Assembly: GCA_003646995.1 (NCBI GenBank)
Contig: QMLZ01000187.1
Coordinates: 1 to 6,098 of the forward strand
Direction of reading: 5' to 3'
DNA from: Deltaproteobacteria bacterium
Lineage (GTDB): Bacteria > Desulfobacterota > DSM-4660 > Desulfatiglandales > Desulfatiglandaceae
DNA: 6,098 bases
Under the pieces are notes generated by a model. The model did not search any database. It had not been told where the DNA came from and saw nothing but the letters and a program-made list of their open reading frames with translations. Made by a program: the position numbers and the translations under genes. This document shows positions 1-5,959 of this stretch, piece by piece (within the stretch, counting starts at the first letter, position 1; every line of letters starts with the position of its first letter).

Positions 1-666
1 ATGGATGGAGACGCATTAATAATTCCCCAAAAGAAGCTCGTATGGATCTTGGACAAAATCAATGAGCACTTGCCCTGGGTCAAGCGCATAGGAGCCTATG
101 CAAATGCAAAGAGTATAAGGATGAAGAGTCTGGAAGATCTCATCCGACTGAGGGAGAAAAAACTGGGCATCCTGTACTTGGGGGTTGAGACAGGCGACGA
201 TGAGACCTTGAAAAAGATCAATAAGGGCACCACGGCCAAAAATCTCATTGAGATGGGCAGAAAAGTAAAGCAGGCTGGTATCAAGCTTTCTGTTACCGTG
301 CTGCTGGGCATAGCTGGTACAGAGAGGTCCTTGGTACATGCCAAGGCAACCGGTGAATTGCTGAGCCAGATAGACCCTGATTACGTGGGGGCCCTCACCT
401 TGATGCTGATTCCTGGAACCCCGCTTTACGAGGACTTTTTAAACGGTGCCTTCAAAATGCCGGATCAAAGGGGCCTTCTCATCGAGTTAAGGGAAATGCT
501 TTACCATACCAATCTGAGTCGGGGGTTATTTTTCTCCAACCACGCATCCAACTATCTGCCAATTAAGGCGAGACTGCCAAGGGGCAAGCAAGAGGCCCTC
601 GAGCTTATAGATAGGGCCTTAGGTGGTGAAATAGGTCTCAGGCCAGAATGGATGAGAGCCTTGTAA
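1..666 (+). CDS. Radical SAM protein, C-terminal part (5' end outside window)
   Basis: This is the last 221 residues of a radical SAM enzyme; the real reaction is unknown. The reading frame is open from the first base, and the family motif MDGDALIIP at residues 1-9 normally lies well inside the protein, so the ATG at position 1 is almost certainly internal. The CxxxCxxC motif that binds the [4Fe-4S]-SAM cluster must lie upstream. Visible conserved blocks are VKRIGAYANA (27-36), the SAM-contacting strand YLGVETGDD (59-67), KINKGTT (72-78), the strand SVTVLLGIAG (97-106), LTLMLIPGTPLY (132-143), SNHASNYLP (179-187) and the terminal LRPEWMRAL. These fit the Elp3/MiaB/NifB-type radical SAM fold and a widespread uncharacterised anaerobe family. 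It faces the leftward operon with a 36-bp gap (667-702) in which I see no terminator hairpin, so a functional link to that operon is not implied. Family assignment is firm; function is open. Confidence 0.88.
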   Translation: MDGDALIIPQKKLVWILDKINEHLPWVKRIGAYANAKSIRMKSLEDLIRLREKKLGILYLGVETGDDETLKKINKGTTAKNLIEMGRKVKQAGIKLSVTVLLGIAGTERSLVHAKATGELLSQIDPDYVGALTLMLIPGTPLYEDFLNGAFKMPDQRGLLIELREMLYHTNLSRGLFFSNHASNYLPIKARLPRGKQEALELIDRALGGEIGLRPEWMRAL

Positions 667-702
667 CAATTCCGGCGTGAATCCCTGGATGATACAGAAG
701 GG

Positions 703-2670
703 CTATTCTCGACCGATCAGACCTCTTTCCAATAAATCTTCATATACATATCCGAGGTCTAACTTTTCCAATGTTTCTTTTGTGGGTATTCCTTCCTTGT
801 TCCAACCCTGAAACTTGTAGTATTCATCCAGCAATCTGGCCTCATAATCAGGAAATCGCTTCTTCCAATGGTCTTCCGGAGGTTTTTCGTCCCTTCTTGA
901 CAACCCTCTTCTAATATTGTTGGCCCTGACCAAATTTCGGTTTCTCTTGGCTATTTCCCAAAGTCCTTCCTCTGTAATCTCTTTTCCCGTAGCATATGAA
1001 ATAAATGAAGGAAGGTTATGTATATGATAGGGTGGCTTATAACCAAAGGAAGAAAGTCCAGCACACAAGCCGAGTGAGTCATCGATATAGTGCATGGTCT
1101 CTTGCCATTCAACCAGCTCGCAAATGACATCCATAGACGGATAATAAGGAAACGATGTACCAGGGTCTCCCCACTCCAGGATAAATCGCTTGAATTTATC
1201 CTCCTTTCCAGAAGGAATTTGTATCCAGTCGCTGATGAATTCCTCTCTGAACTCTTTCGGAAGAGGGCCTTGAGGTATTTGTCCTTCCATCTGCGTAATG
1301 TTTGCTTTTTCTCCCGTACTCCACATCAGGAAGTAAATTGGATTAAGTTTTCCAAGCTTAATAGGTATCTGTTCATGTTTTTTTATGGTGTTATGATCGT
1401 ATTTCTCCGCTCCTCTTCCTATTTGTCTGGCAGCCCAGTACACACCGTTGGCTAGGATATCTCCAATACCTTCTCTATTGGCTATCCTATCTAGCAGCCA
1501 GAAAAACCTGCTTTCAGTATCAGGAGGGATTCCTTCCATATCCCTGTCTGTTAGGATCCCCGCTTCATAGAGTTCCAGCGCAAACGCAATTACTTGGGGC
1601 GTTGAGTATCCATCCATTCCATAATGCTGGGCACGGGAGGCAATCTTGAAACCGAACTCGAGATCATCAACCATGGCTGCAAAAACATAAGTCAGCTTTG
1701 AGAAACATTTCATTACATATGAGGGAAATCCCGGCAATTTGATTATCCCTGAACACTTCACAGGACAGTTATAGCAGCTTATCAAACGCTTCCGTGCCCT
1801 TTTCATTGCTTCAGTCCATTTGACCGCTATCTCCTCATTCCAAAAATCCTTTCTGCGATGCCTTGCATTTCCCCATGCGAAGTTGGTTGTATGCCACTTT
1901 TCGTCATCTATAGCCATTTCTTGCGGCGACCCAATCCTGGCGTGGATGGCCATTACTCCTCGGATGGGGTGTTCAAATCGGTGCTTTATAAATTGGAGTA
2001 CTTCCTCGCACAACGCCATGAACTGCTGTGGACGGGCTATGAGAATATCCTGAGTACCTCTGACAGCTATAGCCTTCAAATTCTTAGAACCCATCACCGC
2101 GCCCAAGCCCAGCCTGCTTGCGCTGCTTTTGTCAGTCTCTATGGATGCAAAATAAACTCTGTTTTCTCCCGCAAGCCCGATTGAGAGAACCTGTGCGCGA
2201 GGTTCCGCCAGTTCTTCGCGGATTAATTGAATCGTCTCGTAAGTGCTTTTCCCTTTTAAGTGACGGGCATCCCTTATCTCCACCTTGCCGTTTTGGATCC
2301 AAAGATAAACCAAGTCTGGAGATTTTCCCCGGATAATCAACCTGTCATAGCCAGCGTACTTTAATTCCGGCGCCCAAAATCCTCCCATCATCGAAAAGGC
2401 CATCAGGTTGTTCTGAGGTGAAATAGAAGATACGATGGTTCGATTAGCGCCTATTGCTGGTGTTCCGCACAGCAGTCCCGGGCCAAATATCAGCAGATTG
2501 TCTGGAGAAAAAGGATCTACCTCAGGGCCGACCCTATCCCACAAGATTTTGGCATTGACGCCTAGGCCCCCAAGGTGAGTCTCAACCAGAGACGCATCAG
2601 TGGAGGTCCTTTCAATATTCCCGGTCGTTAAATCGATTTCCAACTCATAACCGCTCTGTGCATAGTTCAT
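703..2670 (-). CDS. bamB: BamB-like tungsten benzoyl-CoA reductase-type subunit (AOR superfamily)
   Basis: This 655-aa protein belongs to the AOR superfamily, which binds a tungsten bis-pterin and one [4Fe-4S] cluster. Seen: the N-terminal AOR domain (about 5-205) with GGLGVNAKILWDR (34-46), GGFWAPELKYAGYDRLIIRG (96-115) and GLGAVMGSKNLKAI (188-201); cluster cysteines Cys299, Cys302 and Cys306 in CYNCPVKC, and Cys536 in DDSLGLCAGL. Length and motifs, including KKHEQIPIKL (430-439), TGEKANITQMEGQ (452-464) and PPYHIHN (546-552), resemble BamB, the active-site subunit of class II benzoyl-CoA reductase, more than true aldehyde oxidoreductases. Glu251, His260 and Cys322 match the BamB catalytic residues and W-ligating Cys as I recall them. 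Where aldehyde oxidoreductases usually carry GPEYET there is a segment containing MKCFSKL (320-326). The likely role is cytoplasmic low-potential reduction of an aromatic or related acyl-CoA. A strong SD 7 bases upstream supports the ATG. It is the last visible operon gene; no bamC-like partner is present, so a paralogue with another substrate is possible. Codons read normally, with no frameshift. Confidence 0.85.
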   Translation of the reverse strand: MNYAQSGYELEIDLTTGNIERTSTDASLVETHLGGLGVNAKILWDRVGPEVDPFSPDNLLIFGPGLLCGTPAIGANRTIVSSISPQNNLMAFSMMGGFWAPELKYAGYDRLIIRGKSPDLVYLWIQNGKVEIRDARHLKGKSTYETIQLIREELAEPRAQVLSIGLAGENRVYFASIETDKSSASRLGLGAVMGSKNLKAIAVRGTQDILIARPQQFMALCEEVLQFIKHRFEHPIRGVMAIHARIGSPQEMAIDDEKWHTTNFAWGNARHRRKDFWNEEIAVKWTEAMKRARKRLISCYNCPVKCSGIIKLPGFPSYVMKCFSKLTYVFAAMVDDLEFGFKIASRAQHYGMDGYSTPQVIAFALELYEAGILTDRDMEGIPPDTESRFFWLLDRIANREGIGDILANGVYWAARQIGRGAEKYDHNTIKKHEQIPIKLGKLNPIYFLMWSTGEKANITQMEGQIPQGPLPKEFREEFISDWIQIPSGKEDKFKRFILEWGDPGTSFPYYPSMDVICELVEWQETMHYIDDSLGLCAGLSSFGYKPPYHIHNLPSFISYATGKEITEEGLWEIAKRNRNLVRANNIRRGLSRRDEKPPEDHWKKRFPDYEARLLDEYYKFQGWNKEGIPTKETLEKLDLGYVYEDLLERGLIGRE

Positions 2671-2676
2671 TTAAAT

Positions 2677-2682
2677 CCTCCT
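2677..2682 (-). promoter_or_regulatory. Ribosome binding site of the bamB-like gene
   Basis: The transcript reads AGGAGG-ATTTAA-ATG. This is a full Shine-Dalgarno core 6 bases from the start codon at 2670, and it fixes the start of the BamB-like protein. A short palindrome, TATCC-G-GGATA on the + strand at 2685-2695, lies immediately upstream and could form a small hairpin next to this site; no function can be assigned to it. Confidence 0.85.
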
Positions 2683-2762
2683 GCTATCCGGGATACAGAT
2701 CCGAACCTTTGGCCTACTGTTCAATGGGAAACTCTTCAAGTAGCCAAAATTCTTTGCTGCCA

Positions 2763-2806
2763 CCGTCTACGGTTACCCCTGGTTTTGAACCGTGATGGTC
2801 CGACGG
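2763..2806. repeat. Nested inverted repeat in the SDR-bamB gap
   Basis: On the + strand the inner arms are ACGGTT at 2769-2774 and AACCGT at 2788-2793. The outer arms are CCGTC at 2763-2767 and GACGG at 2802-2806. The inner loop holds a further ACC/GGT pairing, giving a possible stem with a small bulge. No T-run follows in either direction, so it is not a standard terminator. It could be an RNA hairpin affecting differential stability of the downstream mRNA, or a chance dyad. Confidence 0.35.
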
Positions 2807-2890
2807 CTTCTTTGATGGTGACAATCTACTTTGTTTTAAAGAGGGGGAAACACTGCTGAACAATGATTTGGAGCAAAACCTTCCATCTTT

Positions 2891-3667
2891 TTACTGGGCA
2901 AGATAGCCTCCATCAACTATCAAAGTAGAGCCAGTCATATAGCTTGCGAGGTCACTGCAAAGAAATAGCACTGCCCCAGCCACTTCGCTTGTTTTTCCAA
3001 ACCGCTTTTGTGGGATGTATCGTGTCAAATCCTGATACACTTGCTCGGCCTCCCTTAGCCCTTCTGTCAAAGGGGTCTCCAGATAATGCGGCGCTACAGC
3101 ATTCACCCTTATGTGATGACCAGCCCATTCTAGAGCCAAGCTTTTTGTCAGCAGAATAACCCCTGCTTTTGAAGCGCAATAGGCTGGGGCTCGTTTTACA
3201 CCAGTGATACCCGCCGTGGAGGCAACGTTTACAATAACCCCCTGATTATGCTCAAGCATTGATCTGCCTATGTGCTTGCAACAAAGAAAAGTTCCAGTCA
3301 AATTGACATTTATTACTCTCTCCCATTCCTCGAGGGGCAATTCATGAGTGGGAACATAGCTCAACTGGCTCAGGCCCGCATTGTTAATCAGGATGTCTAT
3401 CTTTTTGAACTTTGAAAGGACTTTCTGGGTCAATGAAATGACCTGTGACTCGTCAGAGACATTAACAACCTCACTCACGCAAATCCCGCCTATCCCCTCA
3501 ATGACACTTTGGGTTTCTACCGGTCTTTTGATGTCTGCCAACACTACAGCAGCCCCACATCTTGCAAAGGCCAAAGCAATTTCCTTTCCTAGGCCTTGGG
3601 CCGCTCCAGTTATCATGGCCACCTTTCCTTGAAATGCAATAGATCCTAAGCAATCGCCATCTTTCAA
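2891..3667 (-). CDS. Short-chain dehydrogenase/reductase (FabG-like SDR)
   Basis: This is a cytoplasmic classical SDR that interconverts a hydroxyl and a keto group using a nicotinamide cofactor. Numbering from the chosen TTG start (258 aa, normal for the family): cofactor loop TGAAQGLG at 20-27; Asp45 at the end of strand beta-2 (VVLAD), which usually means NAD(H) rather than NADP(H); NNAG at 95-98; structural Asn in NVNLTG near 120-125; Ser150 in NVAS; catalytic Tyr163 and Lys167 in YCASK; terminal LIVDGGYLAQ. The usual PG after the VNAVA strand is PH (APHYLETP, 192-199), which may alter the substrate loop. A GTG at 3697 would add ten residues but has no well-spaced SD, whereas GGAGGAGGG lies just before the TTG. 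The gene sits 89 bp after the molybdopterin oxidoreductase and 220 bp before the BamB-like gene, same strand. Likely substrates are hydroxy- or keto-acyl intermediates of the same pathway, but this is inference. Confidence 0.9.
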   Translation of the reverse strand: MKDGDCLGSIAFQGKVAMITGAAQGLGKEIALAFARCGAAVVLADIKRPVETQSVIEGIGGICVSEVVNVSDESQVISLTQKVLSKFKKIDILINNAGLSQLSYVPTHELPLEEWERVINVNLTGTFLCCKHIGRSMLEHNQGVIVNVASTAGITGVKRAPAYCASKAGVILLTKSLALEWAGHHIRVNAVAPHYLETPLTEGLREAEQVYQDLTRYIPQKRFGKTSEVAGAVLFLCSDLASYMTGSTLIVDGGYLAQ

Positions 3668-3672
3668 TCCAT

Positions 3673-3681
3673 CCCTCCTCC
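3673..3681 (-). promoter_or_regulatory. Ribosome binding site deciding a TTG start for the SDR
   Basis: The transcript reads GGAGGAGGG, and the AGGAGG core (3674-3679) is six bases before TTG at 3665-3667. The alternative in-frame GTG (3695-3697) has only a GAGG placed too close to it. The ATG that follows the SD at once (GGGATGGATTGA) opens a two-codon frame and cannot start the SDR. The TTG is therefore the best start, and it predicts somewhat weak initiation. Confidence 0.75.
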
Positions 3682-3756
3682 GCAACTTTGACCGCACTCC
3701 CTCGGCCCGTCTTTATTCATGGCTGACTCGGTTGCCCTGCACTTTCCCGCATTAAG

Positions 3757-5805
3757 TTACACTCTTTTTATTGTACACTGCAGTGACTTCTGGTCAGGGT
3801 ATCCCATGATAGGCTCCCTGCAATTTACGTCCGTCAATAGATTAGCATTGGCTTCTCCGCTCCATCCATGTGGCACAAGGACCACGCCCTCCGCCACTCT
3901 GTCATCCACGCGTACCCTCATGACAGCTTTTCCACGATTGGTTTCTATTTCAATGTGGTCGCCGTCCCTGACCCCAAATTTCCTGGATGTCTCCGGCCCA
4001 ATCTCAGCAAACGGCTCCGGGGCAAGCTTGCGCAATTTCCTGGACTGCCGATGTTGGCTGTGCGTGTAATACAGGCTCCTGTTCCCCACCGATAAAATAA
4101 GAGGGTATTTTTTTAAAAACTCTTTAGGCGCGCGTAAAGGGCTTCTTTCTGGCTCCAGGTAAGTAGGGAGTGGATCATATCCTGCCTTTTCAAGGGTCTC
4201 ACTATATATCTCAATCCTTCCGGAAGGGGTACGAAACGTTTTTTCTTTTATCTCGTAAGTCTTCTGTGCGTAAAAGTCTCCTTCGGGTTTTTCATTAAGG
4301 AGATAGTCGAAGGAAAGTCCGGATGGCTCAAGCAAAAAGCCCACAAACTCTTCCTCTGTTTTCCAAGGAAAATACTCTCCCAGCCCAAGTGCACTTGCAA
4401 GTGCTGTTATAAGCCGCCACTCTGACCAACTCTCATATAACGGCTCAATGCATTTCTTGCGCAGCATAAGGTAGGGAATGCTATGGCAAACATTGTATGT
4501 ATAAGCCACGCCCCACTTTTCTAAATGAGAACAAGCTGGTAACACATAGTGAGCCTCTTTGGCTGTTTCTGACAAGAAAAGATCATGAACGATCAAAAGA
4601 TCAAGCTTTCTGAAAGCTTCTCGGAAGGCATTGCTATCGGGCATTGATACCAAGGGATTTCCTCCCACTACGAGGAAAGCCTTGAGCTTTTCGGGGATAC
4701 TTTGAGGGACAAGACTCACCACACCAAAAGGGGCTTTTCTTCCCCAAAACTCATAAAATAAAGGATACTGGTCCGCGCCTATAGGCCTGCCCTCTGGATG
4801 CAGACCTGGATTTCCAAGCCGCGGTGGAGGGCTTGTAACCCACCCCCCGGGAATATTCACATTGCCCGTAATTGCCTGAAGTACGGCGAAGGCACGGCTG
4901 TTCTGGGTTCCATTGGCCGTCTGATCTTGCGTACATGTCCCTTGAAATATACTGGCTCCCTTGGTCGTCGCATAAAGCCTGGCCAATTTCTTAATATCGT
5001 CCGCCTTCACCCAGGTTATTTTCTCAGCCCATTCAGGATTGTATCTCCTTACGTGCTCCTCAAGCTTGTCGAATCCATAGGTATATCTGCCAACAAACTC
5101 TTTATCATAAAGGCCCTCACCAATGATAACATGCATCAAAGCCAGAGCTAATGCACCATCGGTTCCGGGTCTTATTCTTAGATACATGTCCGCCTTTTCT
5201 GCAAAGGGAATTCTCTTCGGATCGATTACTACCAGTTTGGCTCCTCTCTTGAGGTTTTTCTGAATGAAAAACTTCAGAGGAAAATCAGATTCATGAGGAT
5301 TATGTCCCCAAAGCACATATAAATTGGAGTCAGGTTCTTCAACGGGGTATCTTCCAAAGGTGAGCTGCCGCGTTCTTATCCGCATACGGTAGCAGATACT
5401 TTCTACTGAGAAAAAATTGGGCGATCCGTATGCGGCCTGGAAATGATGGATAAGTGTTGACATCTCCAGATTTTCGACACCTATAGACCCGCAGAAAAAA
5501 CCCAGAACCTCTGGGCCAAATCGGTCTTTGAGATCATTGAGTTTGCCTGCTACTTCATTTAAGGCATCGTCCCATGAGATTTCTTGAAATCCCCCTTTAG
5601 ATCTCTTAAGAGGCTTTTTCAGCCTTTGATCACTATAAATGATATCCAGAGCGTTTGCCCCCTTGGGACAAAGCCGGCCCTGGTTTAAAGGATGCGAATC
5701 AAGCCCTTTAACCTTAACGGCTCGCCCATCTTCCACAATAACCTCGCACCCGCAACTGTGGTAGCATAGGGTGCAGTCTGTCAGTACCTTCTTTTTTTGG
5801 CTCAT
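3757..5805 (-). CDS. Cytoplasmic molybdopterin (Mo/W bis-PGD) oxidoreductase with N-terminal [4Fe-4S]
   Basis: This 682-aa protein is a complete catalytic subunit of the DMSO-reductase superfamily; its substrate is unknown. Seen, numbered from the chosen ATG: a [4Fe-4S] site with Cys11, Cys14, Cys18 and Cys46 (CTLCYHSC and GRLCPKG), with Lys48, the usual electron-relay lysine, just after it; the cofactor-binding region with VLWGHNPHES (164-173) and VVIDPKR (192-198); Cys138 in SICYRMR, the likely metal ligand; GGNPLVSMPD (381-390); and the C-terminal molybdopterin-dinucleotide domain (about 565-680). It has no twin-arginine or other signal peptide, so it is cytoplasmic. It is not a formate dehydrogenase, because Cys138 is followed by Tyr rather than His. 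Spacing of the cluster and the ligand Cys resembles acetylene hydratase, but Tyr15 replaces that enzyme's key Asp13. The start is ATG at 5805, with AAGGAG six bases upstream; the in-frame TTG at 5835 lacks an SD. It is the first large gene of the leftward set, followed by the SDR after 89 bp. Confidence 0.92.
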   Translation of the reverse strand: MSQKKKVLTDCTLCYHSCGCEVIVEDGRAVKVKGLDSHPLNQGRLCPKGANALDIIYSDQRLKKPLKRSKGGFQEISWDDALNEVAGKLNDLKDRFGPEVLGFFCGSIGVENLEMSTLIHHFQAAYGSPNFFSVESICYRMRIRTRQLTFGRYPVEEPDSNLYVLWGHNPHESDFPLKFFIQKNLKRGAKLVVIDPKRIPFAEKADMYLRIRPGTDGALALALMHVIIGEGLYDKEFVGRYTYGFDKLEEHVRRYNPEWAEKITWVKADDIKKLARLYATTKGASIFQGTCTQDQTANGTQNSRAFAVLQAITGNVNIPGGWVTSPPPRLGNPGLHPEGRPIGADQYPLFYEFWGRKAPFGVVSLVPQSIPEKLKAFLVVGGNPLVSMPDSNAFREAFRKLDLLIVHDLFLSETAKEAHYVLPACSHLEKWGVAYTYNVCHSIPYLMLRKKCIEPLYESWSEWRLITALASALGLGEYFPWKTEEEFVGFLLEPSGLSFDYLLNEKPEGDFYAQKTYEIKEKTFRTPSGRIEIYSETLEKAGYDPLPTYLEPERSPLRAPKEFLKKYPLILSVGNRSLYYTHSQHRQSRKLRKLAPEPFAEIGPETSRKFGVRDGDHIEIETNRGKAVMRVRVDDRVAEGVVLVPHGWSGEANANLLTDVNCREPIMGYPDQKSLQCTIKRV

Positions 5806-5811
5806 ACATAG

Positions 5812-5817
5812 CTCCTT
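5812..5817 (-). promoter_or_regulatory. Ribosome binding site of the molybdopterin oxidoreductase
   Basis: The transcript reads AAGGAG-CTATGT-ATG, with a six-base spacer to the ATG at 5803-5805. It excludes the longer in-frame TTG reading at 5835, because this SD would then lie inside the coding sequence. Confidence 0.85.
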
Positions 5818-5830
5818 CACACCATTTAAT

Positions 5831-5851
5831 AACAATCCTTAGGCCACCTAA
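5831..5851 (-). promoter_or_regulatory. Candidate sigma-54-like promoter overlapping a 13-bp palindrome
   Basis: On the transcribed strand, 5846-5831 reads TGGCCTAAGGATTGTT. It keeps TGGC, an exact seven-base gap and TTG, the layout of a -24/-12 sigma-54 promoter, but has T instead of the usually invariant C in the -12 element. Initiation about 12 bases downstream would leave a very short leader before the SD at 5812-5817. The same stretch overlaps the perfect palindrome TTAGG-CCA-CCTAA (5839-5851), a possible operator for the neighbouring IclR protein. Both readings are weak, single-site pattern matches. Confidence 0.3.
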
Positions 5852-5867
5852 AAAAATCATTCACTGC

Positions 5868-5924
5868 TCAAAAAATTTCAAGAAAACAGACAATCACAAT
5901 GTCAATCCGAAATCTTTCTTTCAT
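5868..5924 (-). CDS. Possible 18-aa leader peptide ORF
   Basis: The ORF reads MKERFRIDIVIVCFLEIF and then TGA. It deserves notice only because a strong SD, AAGGAGG at 5933-5939, lies eight bases before its ATG (5922-5924), an ideal spacing in a region with no other gene to serve. A second ATG four bases upstream gives only MHERKISD. The peptide has a basic start and a hydrophobic centre and matches no family I know. It begins 35 bp after the IclR stop and ends 62 bp before the molybdopterin gene. It could be a regulatory leader peptide, a very small membrane peptide, or the intact start of a gene lost to deletion. Coding status is uncertain. Confidence 0.35.
   Translation of the reverse strand: MKERFRIDIVIVCFLEIF
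5889..5903. promoter_or_regulatory. Imperfect 15-bp palindrome overlapping a TTGACA box
   Basis: GACAATCACAATGTC on the + strand has arms GACAnT and AnTGTC around a three-base centre. On the - strand a consensus -35 hexamer, TTGACA, occupies 5905-5900 and overlaps one arm. At 17-18 bases spacing the -10 candidates are only CTTGAA or TTGAAA, which match poorly. The arrangement would suit a regulator controlling the leftward operon, but neither promoter nor operator can be called with confidence. It also lies inside the small peptide ORF. Confidence 0.25.
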
Positions 5925-5959
5925 GCATTGGCCCTCCTTTCTTATTATGGGGTTGACAT

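Larger units (their letters stand above)
2671..2890 (-). other. 220-bp intergenic region between SDR and bamB-like gene
   Basis: This is the largest gap inside the leftward gene set. It has three visible elements. First, the SDR frame stays open for 58 codons after its TAA, to a TAG at 2714-2716; the end of this stretch reads GVTVDGGSKEFWLLEEFPIEQ in part and looks somewhat protein-like. Second, a nested inverted repeat spans 2763-2806 (ACGGTT/AACCGT inside CCGTC/GACGG). Third, a TATCC/GGATA palindrome lies at 2685-2695 next to the ribosome binding site. No convincing start codon with an SD, no rho-independent terminator and no good sigma-70 promoter were found. It may be a structured spacer, a processing site or the remnant of a lost small gene. 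Confidence 0.5.

Noticed and set aside
667..702. Bidirectional terminator in the convergent gap
   Set aside because: Only a four-base ATTC/GAAT pairing is visible, with no GC-rich stem and no T-run in either direction.
2952..3632. Open frames of 71-83 codons in other frames over the SDR
   Set aside because: They lie wholly inside a gene with clear conserved motifs, have no SD and no recognisable protein features; the same applies to other overlapping frames in the window.
3668..3697. GTG start (3697) for the SDR
   Set aside because: The ten extra residues precede the normal SDR N-terminus and include the SD itself; the SD is well spaced only for the TTG at 3667.
3664..3720. 18-codon ORF (MNKDGPRECG onward) whose TGA overlaps the SDR TTG as TTGA
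   Set aside because: The overlap would suit translational coupling, but the ATG at 3720 has no SD, the peptide resembles nothing, and the SDR already has its own strong SD.
3757..5805. Calling the molybdopterin enzyme a formate dehydrogenase or acetylene hydratase
   Set aside because: The metal-ligand Cys138 is followed by Tyr, not the His of formate dehydrogenases. The essential Asp of acetylene hydratase is Tyr15 here.
5806..5835. Upstream in-frame TTG start (5835) for the molybdopterin oxidoreductase
   Set aside because: It has no SD, whereas AAGGAG lies six bases before the ATG at 5805, and the first cluster cysteine then falls at residue 11 as is normal for cytoplasmic members.
5876..5905. 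Sigma-70 promoter with TTGACA at 5905-5900
   Set aside because: The -35 box is perfect, but at 16-18 bases no hexamer resembles TATAAT; it is kept only as a note in the palindrome entry.
5953..5958. TTGACA on the + strand as a rightward promoter
   Set aside because: There is no -10 at usable spacing and no rightward gene begins before the window ends.
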